64,000 nucleotides of DNA from Cellulosimicrobium sp. ES-005 (lineage in GTDB: Bacteria; Actinomycetota; Actinomycetes; Actinomycetales; Cellulomonadaceae). Each line of letters starts with the position of its first letter. The stretch's first letter is position 1. Positions 1 to 8,317 of the stretch are shown one piece after another. The notes below the pieces were generated by a model. It saw nothing but the letters and a program-made list of their open reading frames with translations. It was not told the DNA's origin and made no database searches. The DNA lies in the NCBI RefSeq assembly GCF_040448685.1, contig NZ_CP159290.1, positions 4,650,001 to 4,714,000 of the forward strand. Direction: 5' to 3'. A program made the translations under genes and the position numbers.

Positions 1-3
1 GCA

Positions 4-34
4 ACGGCCCGCACCCCTCGAGGGTGCGGGCCGT
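4..34. terminator. Hairpin terminator
   Basis: Perfect 13-bp stem (4-16 with 22-34) around a 5-nt loop. It lies 44 nt past the stop of the minus-strand gene at 78 and would end that operon; it could also serve a plus-strand gene left of the window. Confidence 0.75.
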
Positions 35-77
35 CGTCGTCCAGCGGGTCCTTTCGTGGCCCGGAGCGGGGCGCCCG

Positions 78-440
78 TCACCACCCGTGCTGCGCCCAGG
101 CGGCGTCCGCCTCCTCGCCGTCGAGCCACTCGACCCGCAGTCGTCGCCCGCGCACGACGAGGCCGTCGTCGTCCTCGCGGGGGAGCGGCGGCGCCTCGGG
201 GTCGTCGCTGTACAGGTCCTCGGCCAGGGCCGGGTCGGCGTCGTCGAGGTGGGCACGCCACTGGACGCGCGGCTCGGGGTTGACGTGCCGCGGAAAGGCG
301 GACGGGCCGACGGTGTCCCAGTGCGTGCACACGCGCGTCACGAGGTGCCCGACCAGCCGCGGCTCGCCGTCGTCCGTGTCGTGCCAGAGGCGGGCGACGC
401 GCCCGGTCGGCGGGGTCTCGGCGATCGTCGGGTCAGTCAT
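78..440 (-). CDS. Conserved hypothetical protein, 120 aa
   Basis: I do not recognise a family. The 120-residue protein is acidic and rich in Trp, Asp and Glu, with no signal peptide or membrane segment, so it should be a small cytoplasmic protein. The ATG at 440 lies inside the end of the upstream DUF4349 gene (stop at 433-435), an 8-nt overlap that suggests translational coupling. The reading frame stays open further upstream, but that part is a shadow of the DUF4349 gene and was excluded. A strong hairpin follows 44 nt after the stop, so this is the last gene of a two-gene operon. Confidence 0.7.
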   Translation of the reverse strand: MTDPTIAETPPTGRVARLWHDTDDGEPRLVGHLVTRVCTHWDTVGPSAFPRHVNPEPRVQWRAHLDDADPALAEDLYSDDPEAPPLPREDDDGLVVRGRRLRVEWLDGEEADAAWAQHGW

Positions 441-1416
441 GGGTGGACGCACCGACGAGCGGCCCGCGGCTCGCCGCGGGAGCGTCGGGGCCGTCGTCGG
501 GCCCCGGGCGGTCGGCGTCTTCCGGCGGCGTGCCGCCGTCCTGGGCTCGCCGCCGCAACCGGCGCAGGACCCAGCGCACGACGAGCAGCACCGCTCCGGC
601 GACCACGAGCCACGGGAGCAGGGCACCGAGGACGACGACGAGCCCGTTGAGCGTGGCGAGCAGGGCGTTCCAGCCGTTCTGCAGGCCCCCGAGGAAGCCG
701 CCGGGGGCGAGCTGCTCGGCAGGCGCGACCTGCACGAGCGTGACGTGCAGGGTCGACATCGAGACCTGGTCCGTGAGCGCCGCCCGCTGCGACTGGAGCG
801 ACTCCAGCTCGGCCTGGCGCGTCGTGAGCTCCTGCTCCGCGGCGAGCAGGTCCGCGGTCGTGGCGGCGTCGCCCATGAGCGTGCGCAGCCGTTCGACGGA
901 CGTCGTCAGGGCGTCGACGCGGGCGTCCAGGTCGCGCGCGGTCCCGGTCACGTCGACCGCCTCGATCGACAGGTCGCGCACCTCGCCCACCTGGTCGAGC
1001 GCGTCGACGGTGGCGGTCGTCTGCGCCGACGGCACGCGGATCGTGAGCTCGGCCGACGCGCGCGCGTCGCCCTCGGGCTCCGACTGCCGCCTGCCCTCGA
1101 CCCGGCCGCCCGCGCTCTCCGCGAGGTCGGCGACCGCGTCGGCCGCCGCCGACGGGTCGGCGGCCACGACCGTGACCGACCCCGTGGTGACGATCTCCCG
1201 GTCGGCCGCGGCGACGGCGCCCTCGTCCCCGGGAGCGATCCCCGAGGACGCGTCGCCGGGGCCGTCGGCCGCGCCGCTCTCCGCGACCTCCGAGACCGCG
1301 CCGCCGTCGTCCACGGAGTACGACGCCATGTCGCCCGAGGAGGCGGAGCAGCCCGCCAGGAGGGCGCCGCCGAGCAGGAGCGCCACGGCGACGGCGAAGG
1401 GGCGAGTGGTCCGCAT
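433..1416 (-). CDS. DUF4349 lipoprotein
   Basis: Predicted envelope lipoprotein of 327 aa. Residues 1-23 form a lipoprotein signal peptide ending in the lipobox LLAGC (Cys23). A low-complexity Gly/Ser/Asp linker follows, then a DUF4349 domain (about 70-270) whose middle is a Leu/Gln/Glu-rich coiled coil (about 170-235). A C-terminal transmembrane helix (about 255-290) is followed by an Arg-rich stop-transfer and an acidic Pro tail, so the protein is probably held at the membrane at both ends. Function is unknown in this family. Start chosen at the ATG that gives the signal peptide. The next gene overlaps its end by 8 nt. Confidence 0.85.
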   Translation of the reverse strand: MRTTRPFAVAVALLLGGALLAGCSASSGDMASYSVDDGGAVSEVAESGAADGPGDASSGIAPGDEGAVAAADREIVTTGSVTVVAADPSAAADAVADLAESAGGRVEGRRQSEPEGDARASAELTIRVPSAQTTATVDALDQVGEVRDLSIEAVDVTGTARDLDARVDALTTSVERLRTLMGDAATTADLLAAEQELTTRQAELESLQSQRAALTDQVSMSTLHVTLVQVAPAEQLAPGGFLGGLQNGWNALLATLNGLVVVLGALLPWLVVAGAVLLVVRWVLRRLRRRAQDGGTPPEDADRPGPDDGPDAPAASRGPLVGASTHD

Positions 1417-1566
1417 GCTGCGAGAGTAGGGGGCCAAGCGCGCGAACCGGACACCGTGCGCGACATCGTGACCGTCTTGTGAACTGGCCGTGATCCAACC
1501 GCAGCGCGACGTCCCCGACCGTGGACGGCGGCGCGCTCCGGAGCCCCGGCACGGCAGGATGGTCGC

Positions 1567-2448
1567 GTGCTCGTGTGCTGCGGTCTCGTGACCCTCGACG
1601 TCGTCCAGGTGGTCGACGCGCTGCCGCGTCCCGACGAGAAGGTCGTCGCGCGGTCGCTGTCCGCGACCTTCGGCGGGCCTGCCGCCAACGCCGCCGCGAC
1701 GGCCGTCGCGCTCGGAGTCCCCACGCGGCTCGTCACCGCGGTCGGGGGCGGGCCGTTCGCCGCGGTCGTGCGGCGCGAGCTCGCGGACTGCGGGGTCGAC
1801 CTGGTCGACGCCGCGGGGGAGGCGGCCGGCGGGCGCCTCGCCGTCTCGACCGTGCTCGTCACGGAAGGCACGGGCGAGCGCGCCGTCGTGAGCACCAACG
1901 CGTCCGGGTTCGGCGATCTCGCCGCCCGCGCCACGGTCGACGGCCCGGGGCTCCTCGACGGCGTCGGGCCGGGTGACGTCCTGCTGCTGGACGGGCACCT
2001 GCCGGGCCTCGCGCTCGAGATGGCTCGTCAGGCGCGCGAGCGGGGCGCGGCCGTCGTGCTCGACGGCGGGTCGTGGAAGCCGGACGCGGCCCGGATGATC
2101 GGGCTGTGCGACGCGGTGGTGGTGTCGGCGGACTTCCGGCCTCCGGGGGTCGGGGCGGGCGACGTGCTCGCCCCGGTCGCGGCGCTCGGCCCGCGGTTCG
2201 TCGCCCGGACGCGCGGCCCGCGTCCCGTCGAGGTGCTCGACGCGGGGGAGCGCTACGAGGTCGCGGTCCCCGAGCCGGAGCGCGTCGTCGACACCCTCGG
2301 CGCGGGTGACGTGGTCCACGGCGCGTTCGCGGCGGCGGTGTCGCGCGGTGCGTCGTGGCGGGCCGCGCTCGAGCAGGCGGTCGGCGTGGCCTCGCGCTCG
2401 GTGGAGCACCCGGGCGCGCGGGGCTGGGTCGACGCGGCGACGTCCTGA
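1567..2448 (+). CDS. PfkB-family carbohydrate kinase
   Basis: Cytoplasmic ribokinase-type sugar kinase of 293 aa. The N-terminal sugar-binding segment contains GGPAANAA (about residue 36), and the C-terminal PfkB signature DTLGAGD places the anion hole and catalytic base at Asp248. The length is normal. The GTG start is preceded by CAGGAT six bases upstream, the same geometry as the leaderless starts elsewhere in this window, and there is no Shine-Dalgarno. The substrate cannot be read from the sequence (fructose, ribose, tagatose-phosphate or a nucleoside are all possible). It sits upstream of the amino-sugar locus but is separated from it by a hairpin and a separate promoter. Confidence 0.85.
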   Translation: MLVCCGLVTLDVVQVVDALPRPDEKVVARSLSATFGGPAANAAATAVALGVPTRLVTAVGGGPFAAVVRRELADCGVDLVDAAGEAAGGRLAVSTVLVTEGTGERAVVSTNASGFGDLAARATVDGPGLLDGVGPGDVLLLDGHLPGLALEMARQARERGAAVVLDGGSWKPDAARMIGLCDAVVVSADFRPPGVGAGDVLAPVAALGPRFVARTRGPRPVEVLDAGERYEVAVPEPERVVDTLGAGDVVHGAFAAAVSRGASWRAALEQAVGVASRSVEHPGARGWVDAATS

Positions 2449-2470
2449 GGGGAGGGCGGGTCTACGGGCC

Positions 2471-2495
2471 ACCTGGGGCGGGACCCAGGTCCCGC
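2471..2495. terminator. Candidate terminator after the PfkB kinase
   Basis: Two mutually exclusive stems: 2471-2477 with 2484-2490 (7 bp), and 2478-2485 with 2488-2495 (8 bp, GCGGGACC/GGTCCCGC). It lies 22 nt past the kinase stop and insulates the next promoter. Confidence 0.45.
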
Positions 2496-2541
2496 AGAGC
2501 GGGCCGATCGGCAACGTTTCGGTCACGAAGCCACGAGAAAG

Positions 2542-2571
2542 TTGACAGCCACTTAGTAAAGGCAGTCTACT
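2542..2571 (+). promoter_or_regulatory. Promoter of the ROK regulator (leaderless)
   Basis: Consensus -35 TTGACA (2542-2547), an 18-bp spacer and -10 TCTACT (2566-2571). The ATG at 2579 is 7 nt after the -10, so transcription should begin at or next to the start codon. No Shine-Dalgarno lies near the ATG. The stretch is conspicuously AT-rich. Confidence 0.75.
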
Positions 2572-2573
2572 AA
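2553..2573. promoter_or_regulatory. Candidate ROK operator
   Basis: Inverted repeat TTAGTA-N9-TACTAA overlapping the spacer and -10 of the ROK gene promoter. TTAGT...ACTAA half-sites resemble operators of XylR-type ROK repressors. Inference: autoregulation by the adjacent gene. Confidence 0.6.
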
Positions 2574-2578
2574 CAAAC

Positions 2579-3739
2579 ATGACAACGGCAGTCACCGGGA
2601 CCGGAGCACCGAGGAGGCGTCTGAGCACAGGGCTCAGGCCGACCTCGAAGGTGCTGCCCGAGCACGCTCGGGCCCACAACCGGTCCCTCGTGCTGCAGCA
2701 CCTGTTCCACGAGGGGCCCACCTCGCGCGCCGACCTGGCGCGCGCCACGTCTCTCACCCGGGTGACGATCTCGGACCTCGTGTCCGTGCTCATCGCGGAG
2801 GGCCTCGTCGAGGAGCTCGGCGTCCGCCCGGGCCAGCGCGTCGGCAAGCCCGCGATCCTCGTCGGGATGCGCACCAGCGCGTACCAGATCGTCTCCGTGG
2901 ACCTCACCGACGACGAGGTGCTGCGCGGCGCCGTCCTCACGCTCACGGGCGACTTCGTCGTCCGGCAGAGCCTGGCGGTCGACGGCCGCACCGGCACCGA
3001 GCTGGTCGACCTCCTCACGCGCTTCTGCCGCGGCCTCATCGCGTCCGCCACCCAGCCGGTCATCGGCGTGGGGATCGGCTCGCCCGGCGTCGTCGACGCC
3101 GAGGGTCGCGTCATCGAGGCTCCCAACCGCCGCTGGTACGACGTCCCGCTCGCCGCGCAGCTCACCGAGCGGCTCGGCCTCGCGGTCCACGTGGCCAACG
3201 ACGCGAACATCGCCGCGCTCGGCGAGTTCACGTTCGGCGGCGCGGCCGGCGACGGACTGCTCGTCCTCACCGTGGGCGAGGGCGTGGGCGCCGGGATCAT
3301 GGTCGACGGCGCACGGGTGCGCGGGCACGCGGACGCGGCCGGCGAGCTGGGTCACGTGACCGTCGTCGACGACGGCGAGCCGTGCGCCTGCGGGCGCCGC
3401 GGCTGCCTGGAGACCGTCCTGTCCGTGCCGGCGCTGCGCCGCGCGGTGGACGGGCTCGACACCGAGGCTTCCGACGCCGTCCTGGCGTCGGTGGGCAGGA
3501 CGCTGGGCATCGCTCTGGCACCTGTCGTCAGTGCGCTCAACCTCGCGGAGGTGCTCGTCAGCGGTCCTGCGGACCTGCTCGACGGGCCTCTGCGCGAGGC
3601 GGCGTTCGAGACCATCCGCTCCCGCACGATGCCGGTCATCGGCAGCGGGCTCCAGGTGCGGATGGCCACGCTCGACGAAGACGTCGTCCTTGCCGGGGCA
3701 GCCGTCCTCGTCCTGTCCGGACAGCTGGGGGTCTCATGA
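2579..3739 (+). CDS. ROK-family transcriptional regulator
   Basis: DNA-binding sugar-responsive repressor of 386 aa. A winged helix-turn-helix occupies about residues 35-80 (SRADLARATSLTRVTISDL) and a ROK domain follows (about 90-375). The ROK zinc site is intact: His259 and the CACGRRGC motif with Cys269, Cys271 and Cys276. The start ATG is fixed by a strong promoter ending 7 nt upstream. The palindrome overlapping that promoter suggests autorepression. Next to an ABC importer, a ROK kinase and NagB, it most likely senses N-acetylglucosamine, chitobiose or a phosphorylated derivative and controls their uptake. The ligand is inferred from context only. Confidence 0.9.
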   Translation: MTTAVTGTGAPRRRLSTGLRPTSKVLPEHARAHNRSLVLQHLFHEGPTSRADLARATSLTRVTISDLVSVLIAEGLVEELGVRPGQRVGKPAILVGMRTSAYQIVSVDLTDDEVLRGAVLTLTGDFVVRQSLAVDGRTGTELVDLLTRFCRGLIASATQPVIGVGIGSPGVVDAEGRVIEAPNRRWYDVPLAAQLTERLGLAVHVANDANIAALGEFTFGGAAGDGLLVLTVGEGVGAGIMVDGARVRGHADAAGELGHVTVVDDGEPCACGRRGCLETVLSVPALRRAVDGLDTEASDAVLASVGRTLGIALAPVVSALNLAEVLVSGPADLLDGPLREAAFETIRSRTMPVIGSGLQVRMATLDEDVVLAGAAVLVLSGQLGVS

Positions 3740-3937
3740 GCCGACGACGCTCGGACTGACCCCCACCGCCCGACCGGGGCCGGGCCCGCCCCAGCCCCTC
3801 AGACCTCCTGGGGAACCCCAGAGCAGCACCCCCAGGAACGCAGTACCCCTGCATGCGCTCGATTACGCAGGACTCCTGCCACACCTCCGGTGGCGTCACC
3901 GACGCCGCCACCAAGAATCACCGAGAGGAAGCACCCA
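3740..3937 (+). promoter_or_regulatory. Leader of the amino-sugar ABC operon
   Basis: 198 nt without a gene. A stem TCCTGGGG/CCCCAGGA (3806-3813 with 3829-3836) is a weak terminator or attenuator candidate. A purine-rich ribosome site GAGAGGAAG (3923-3931) precedes the GTG at 3938. I see no second copy of the ROK palindrome here. Confidence 0.4.
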
Positions 3938-5251
3938 GTGAAGAGGAACCGTCTCGTCGTCGCCTCCGTGGCGTCGACGATCACCCTGGCGCTCGCGCTG
4001 ACCGCCTGCAGCACCGGCGGCGGCAGCGACGACAACGGCTCCGGCGAGACCGAGGCTGCGACCGGCGACATCCGCGTCTGGCTCAACGGCTCGGACACGC
4101 CCGACGCCGCCCGTGACTACCTGAAGACGACCTTCGAGAAGGAGAACCCGGGCAGCACCCTCACGATCGAGGAGCAGTCCTGGACCGGTCTCGTCGACAA
4201 GCTCACCACGTCGCTCTCCGGGTCGGACAGCCCGGACGTCGTCGAGGTCGGCAACACGCAGTCCCCGGCGTTCACGTCCGCGGGCTACTTCCGTGAGATC
4301 ACCGCGGAGGAGTTCGAGTCCCTGGGCGGCGACGACCTGCTCCCCGGCTTCGTCGAGGCCGGCGACTGGGACGGCAAGCACTACGCCCTGCCGTACTACG
4401 CGGGCTCGCGTGCGGTGTTCTACACGCCGCAGGTGACCGGCGGCGCGGAGATCCCGGCGACGCTCGACGACTACGTCGCGAGCGCGAAGGCGCTGACCAC
4501 GGACACCGTCTCGGGCGTGTACTGGCCCGGCCAGGACTGGTACAACGCTCTCCCGTTCATCTGGGAGAACGGTGGCTTCATCGCCGAGCAGAACGCCGAC
4601 TCGGGCGAGTGGGAGGCGGGCTTCTCGACCGAGGGCGGCCTCGCCGGCCTGGCTCAGGTCCAGGACCTCATGACCACGGCGTCGCACGCCCCGAAGGACG
4701 GTCAGGAGACCGACCTCCAGGTGCCGTTCTGCGAGGGCACGGTCGCGTACGTGTCGGCTCCGACCTGGATCGCCGGAACGATCAAGTCCCCGCAGGCGCC
4801 GGAGGACCCGAACGCGACGCCTGGCTGCGTCGAGACCTACGGCTCCGACCTCGCGGCGTTCCCGCTCCCGGGCAAGACCGCCGGTGAGCCGGCGGCCGTC
4901 TTCGCCGGTGGCTCGAACATCGCCGTGGCCCAGAAGTCGAACAACCCCGAGCTCGCGTACAAGGCGTTCGAGATCATGATGAGCGACGAGTACCAGACGA
5001 TCCTCGCCCAGGCGAACATGATCCCGGCGAAGAAGTCCCTCGCGAGCGAGGTGCCGCAGGAGGACCCGATCGCCCAGGCCGGTGTCGCGGCCGCGCAGAA
5101 CGCGCGTCTCACCCCGCCGTCGCCCAAGTGGGCCGACGTCGAGGCGCAGAACGTGCTCCAGACCGCCTTCACGCGGATCGCCAACGGTGACGACGTGAAC
5201 ACCGTCGCCAAGGACCTGGACGCAAAGATCGAGGAGATCCTCAACAGCTGA
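3938..5251 (+). CDS. ABC transporter sugar-binding lipoprotein
   Basis: Extracytoplasmic substrate-binding protein (family 1, MalE-like) of 437 aa that captures the sugar for the permease pair downstream. Lipoprotein signal with lipobox LTAC (Cys24), then a Gly/Ser/Asp linker and the binding domain (about 45-435). The GTG at 3938 was chosen because GAGAGGAAG lies 6 nt upstream and the signal peptide starts there; an in-frame ATG at 3890 has no ribosome site. Two strong hairpins follow the stop, probably limiting read-through so that the binding protein outnumbers the membrane parts. With NagB and a ROK kinase in the cluster, N-acetylglucosamine or chitobiose is the likely ligand (inference). 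Confidence 0.9.
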   Translation: MKRNRLVVASVASTITLALALTACSTGGGSDDNGSGETEAATGDIRVWLNGSDTPDAARDYLKTTFEKENPGSTLTIEEQSWTGLVDKLTTSLSGSDSPDVVEVGNTQSPAFTSAGYFREITAEEFESLGGDDLLPGFVEAGDWDGKHYALPYYAGSRAVFYTPQVTGGAEIPATLDDYVASAKALTTDTVSGVYWPGQDWYNALPFIWENGGFIAEQNADSGEWEAGFSTEGGLAGLAQVQDLMTTASHAPKDGQETDLQVPFCEGTVAYVSAPTWIAGTIKSPQAPEDPNATPGCVETYGSDLAAFPLPGKTAGEPAAVFAGGSNIAVAQKSNNPELAYKAFEIMMSDEYQTILAQANMIPAKKSLASEVPQEDPIAQAGVAAAQNARLTPPSPKWADVEAQNVLQTAFTRIANGDDVNTVAKDLDAKIEEILNS

Positions 5252-5256
5252 GCCCG

Positions 5257-5291
5257 TCCGGTGGCGCCCGGCTCGTCCGGGCGCCACCGGA
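5257..5291. terminator. Intra-operon hairpin 1
   Basis: Perfect 15-bp stem (5257-5271 with 5277-5291) around CTCGT, starting 6 nt after the binding-protein stop. Probably a partial terminator and 3' stabiliser between the binding protein and permease genes. Confidence 0.7.
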
Positions 5292-5304
5292 GGCTCGAGC
5301 CGTC

Positions 5305-5339
5305 AGGGGTGGGGTCTCCTCGTGGGAGCCCCCACCCCT
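5305..5339. terminator. Intra-operon hairpin 2
   Basis: Stem of about 15 bp with one mismatch (5305-5319 with 5324-5339) followed by TT. It stacks behind hairpin 1 in the gap before the first permease gene. Confidence 0.65.
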
Positions 5340-5401
5340 TCCCATGACGGGCCGTCGGCACGTCCCCGCGCACCACCGCGCACCCCTGACGGAGTGAGGA
5401 A

Positions 5402-6358
5402 ATGAGCTCAACCACCCTCGAACCCCGCACCGAGCGCCCCGGCGCGCCCGTGCGCCCCCCCAAGAAGCGGCGTCCACCGGTCCTGCCCTGGACGCTCCTC
5501 GTCCCCAGCCTCGTCGTGCTGGGGGTGCTGGTCGGGTACCCGATCGTCCGACTGATCGTCATGTCGTTCCAGGAGTACGAGCGGGCCCAGCTCATGGGCC
5601 AGCCCGCCGAGTGGGTCGGCTTCGACAACTACGTCCAGGTCCTCACGGACGTCGACGGCTTCTGGACCGTGCTGATGCGCAGCTTCTTCTTCATGGTCGT
5701 CTGCGTCGCGCTCACGATGCTCCTGGGCACGCTCATCGCTCTGCTCATGATGCGGCTCGGCAAGGGCTTCCGCCTGCTGGTCTCGGTCGGCCTGCTCCTC
5801 GCCTGGGCCATGCCCGCTCTCGCCGCGACGATCGTCTGGGGCTGGATCTTCGACACCCAGTACGGCGTGATCAACAACCTCCTGACGAAGATCACCGGCG
5901 ACAACTGGATGGGCCACTCGTGGCTCCTCAACCCGCTCCAGTTCTTCCTCATCGCCACGATCGTCATCGTCTGGGGAGCGGTCCCGTTCGTCGCCTTCAC
6001 GATGTACGCGGGCCTGACGCAGATCCCCGGCGAGGTGCTCGAGGCCGCGCAGCTCGACGGCGCGGGTCCGGTCCAGCGCTTCCGTCTCATCATGATCCCC
6101 TACGTGCGCAGCATCATCACGGTGCTCATCGTGCTGTCGATCATCTGGGACCTGCGGGTGTTCACACAGATCTACGCACTCCAGGGCGTGGGCGGTGACC
6201 GCGAGAAGACGAACACCATCGGCGTGTACATCTACCAGATGGGTATGGCGCAGGGGCACTACGGGCTGGCCAGCGCGATCTCGGTGATCTTCGTCTTCAT
6301 CATGCTCGCCATCTCCTTCTACTACGTGCGTCAGACGATCCGGGAGGAAGAACTGTGA
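5402..6358 (+). CDS. ABC sugar permease, MalF type
   Basis: Inner-membrane permease of 318 aa. A Pro/Arg-rich cytoplasmic N-terminus (1-30) precedes about six transmembrane helices. The EAA loop that contacts the ATPase reads EAAQLDGAGPVQRF (about residues 218-231). ATG start with GGAGTGAGGAA just upstream. The stop overlaps the next permease by 4 nt (GTGA), so the two are co-translated. No ATPase gene lies in the cluster; as in many actinomycete sugar importers a shared MsiK-type ATPase encoded elsewhere probably energises it (known of the family, not seen here). Confidence 0.9.
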   Translation: MSSTTLEPRTERPGAPVRPPKKRRPPVLPWTLLVPSLVVLGVLVGYPIVRLIVMSFQEYERAQLMGQPAEWVGFDNYVQVLTDVDGFWTVLMRSFFFMVVCVALTMLLGTLIALLMMRLGKGFRLLVSVGLLLAWAMPALAATIVWGWIFDTQYGVINNLLTKITGDNWMGHSWLLNPLQFFLIATIVIVWGAVPFVAFTMYAGLTQIPGEVLEAAQLDGAGPVQRFRLIMIPYVRSIITVLIVLSIIWDLRVFTQIYALQGVGGDREKTNTIGVYIYQMGMAQGHYGLASAISVIFVFIMLAISFYYVRQTIREEEL

Positions 6359-7287
6359 GCACCATCTCGACCACCCCCCGGGCCGCGGTACGTCACGCCT
6401 CGGTCGCGGGCAAGCCGACGCAGCGCAAGAACCGCGAGACGCAGCGCAAGAAGGCCGCCAACGTCGGCTTCGCGATCATCGCGATCATCGTCTTCGTGGC
6501 CTCGATCTTCCCGGTCTACTGGATGATCAACACCTCGTTCCTGCCGTCGAGCCTCATCCGCGGCACGGACCTCCACTTCTTCCCGACGCCGGACGTCTTC
6601 ACCCTGAACAACTACGTGTCGGCGTGGACCGACACCTCGCGCGCCCCGCTGCCGCCGGCGATGGGGAACTCGATCATGGTGACGTTCTTCACCCTCGTCA
6701 TCGCGATGGTGCTCGGCTTCCTCGCGTCGCTCGCGGTCACGCGGTTCCGGTTCAAGGGTCGTCGCGCCTTCATCATCGCGGTCCTCGTGGTCCAGATGAT
6801 CCCGGGCGAGGCGATGATGATCTCGATCTTCCGGATCATCGACGGCTGGCAGATGCTCAACACGATCGTCGGTCTGGGCATCGTGTACGTGTCCGGCGTG
6901 CTGCCGTTCACGATCTGGACGCTGCGCGGGTTCGTCAACGGCGTGCCCGCCGAGCTCGAGGAGGCCGCCATGATCGACGGCTGCTCGCGCGGTAGGGCGT
7001 TCTGGAAGATCACGTTCCCGCTCCTCGCCCCGGGCCTCGTCGCGACGGGCGTGTTCGCCTTCATCCAGGCGTGGAACGAGTTCGTCATGGCGCTGATCAT
7101 CATGAACCGCCCCGAGTCGATGACGCTGCCCGTGTGGCTGCGGACGTTCCAGCAGGCGACCCAGGCGACCAACTGGGGAGCCCTCATGGCAGGTTCGGTG
7201 ATCATCGCCGTTCCCGTGGTGGTCTTCTTCCTCATCGTCCAGGGTCGGATGACCGGTGGTCTCGTCTCGGGTGCGGTGAAGGGCTGA
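6355..7287 (+). CDS. ABC sugar permease, MalG type
   Basis: Second inner-membrane permease, 310 aa, with a basic N-terminus, six predicted helices and the EAA motif EEAAMIDGCSRGRAF (about residues 202-216). GTG start overlapping the previous stop by 4 nt. It forms the heterodimeric channel with the upstream permease. The ROK kinase begins 2 nt after its stop, so import and phosphorylation are made from one message. Confidence 0.9.
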   Translation: MSTISTTPRAAVRHASVAGKPTQRKNRETQRKKAANVGFAIIAIIVFVASIFPVYWMINTSFLPSSLIRGTDLHFFPTPDVFTLNNYVSAWTDTSRAPLPPAMGNSIMVTFFTLVIAMVLGFLASLAVTRFRFKGRRAFIIAVLVVQMIPGEAMMISIFRIIDGWQMLNTIVGLGIVYVSGVLPFTIWTLRGFVNGVPAELEEAAMIDGCSRGRAFWKITFPLLAPGLVATGVFAFIQAWNEFVMALIIMNRPESMTLPVWLRTFQQATQATNWGALMAGSVIIAVPVVVFFLIVQGRMTGGLVSGAVKG

Positions 7288-7288
7288 C

Positions 7289-8317
7289 GTGAGCGACCTG
7301 AGCACGGCTGCCTCGCTGAACGGCGAGGCAGCCGCAGCCCTGGCCGGACGCTCCGGCCCCGAGGACACGTCGCGGTGCGACGGCTCGGGGACCGGGAGCG
7401 CGGTCGGTCTCGACATCGGCGGGACCAAGGTGCTCGCCGCCTTCCTCGGGCCCGACGGCGTCGCGCGGGAGACCCTGCGCCTGCCGACGGTGCGCGGGCC
7501 GCAGGGCGTCGTGTCCAGCGCGGCCCGTGCCGTCCGCGAGGTGGTGCGCCGCGCGGGTGCCGAGCTCGAGGACGTCGACGGCGTCGGCGTCGGCGTGCCG
7601 GGACTGGTGGACCCCGAGGACGGCTCGGTCATGCACGCCGTCAACCTCGGCATCGAGGGTGGGCGCTTCGCGCTCGCCGAGGCGCTGTCGGCGGAGCTCG
7701 GTGGTGTCCCGGTCCAGGTCGACAACGACCTCAACGTCGCCGCGCTCGGTGCGTCGCACCTGCGCGGGGACGACGGGTCGGACCTCGCGTTCCTCGCGCT
7801 GGGGACCGGTCTCGCTGCCGGGATCGTGCTGGGTGGTGAGCTGCGGCGGGGCGTGAGCGGCGCGGCGGGCGAGATCGGGCACATCCCGATCGACCCGCAC
7901 GGGCCCGAGTGCGCGTGCGGCCAGCGGGGGTGCGTCGAGGTCTACGCCTCCGGCTCCGCGGTGTCCGCGCGGTGGCCGTCGCGCCACGGTCGACCCGCGC
8001 CGGCGGAGCTCTTCGAGGCGGCCGCCGCGGGCGACCCGGAGGCGATCCGGATCAAGAACGAGTTCGCGTCCGCCGTCGCCTCGGCGGTGCGGATCCTCGA
8101 GCTGACGGTCGACGTCCGTCACGTCGTGCTCGGCGGCGGCGTGTCCGCCCTGGGGCAGCCGCTCCTCGACGCCGTGCGCGCTGCGCTCGACGCGCAGTCG
8201 AGCACGTCCCCGTTCCTGTCCTCGTTGCGTCTCGCCGAGCGGGTCTCGCTCGCTCCGGCGGACGTCCCCGTCGCCGCGGTGGGCGCTGCCCTCGTCGGCC
8301 GTCGAAAGGTGAAGTGA
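7289..8317 (+). CDS. ROK-family sugar kinase
   Basis: Cytoplasmic ATP-dependent sugar kinase of 342 aa, probably N-acetylglucosamine or glucosamine kinase given its place between an importer and nagB. The ATP site DIGGTK is at 42-47. The ROK zinc motif is complete: His198 and CACGQRGC with Cys208, Cys210 and Cys215. Unlike the ROK regulator upstream it has no helix-turn-helix, only about 38 extra N-terminal residues of low complexity, so the true start could lie later. GTG start with AAGGG upstream. The stop overlaps the nagB start (TGATG). Glucokinase remains possible. Confidence 0.85.
   Translation: MSDLSTAASLNGEAAAALAGRSGPEDTSRCDGSGTGSAVGLDIGGTKVLAAFLGPDGVARETLRLPTVRGPQGVVSSAARAVREVVRRAGAELEDVDGVGVGVPGLVDPEDGSVMHAVNLGIEGGRFALAEALSAELGGVPVQVDNDLNVAALGASHLRGDDGSDLAFLALGTGLAAGIVLGGELRRGVSGAAGEIGHIPIDPHGPECACGQRGCVEVYASGSAVSARWPSRHGRPAPAELFEAAAAGDPEAIRIKNEFASAVASAVRILELTVDVRHVVLGGGVSALGQPLLDAVRAALDAQSSTSPFLSSLRLAERVSLAPADVPVAAVGAALVGRRKVK

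Noticed and set aside
433-3300. 955-aa minus-strand open frame
   Set aside because: Only the part from 1416 down is real (DUF4349). The rest is a GC-driven shadow of the PfkB and ROK genes on the other strand.
3829-3937. Small upstream frame starting at ATG 3853 as a leader peptide
   Set aside because: The frame runs on through the binding-protein gene in another phase, has no repeated regulatory codon and no convincing start signal.
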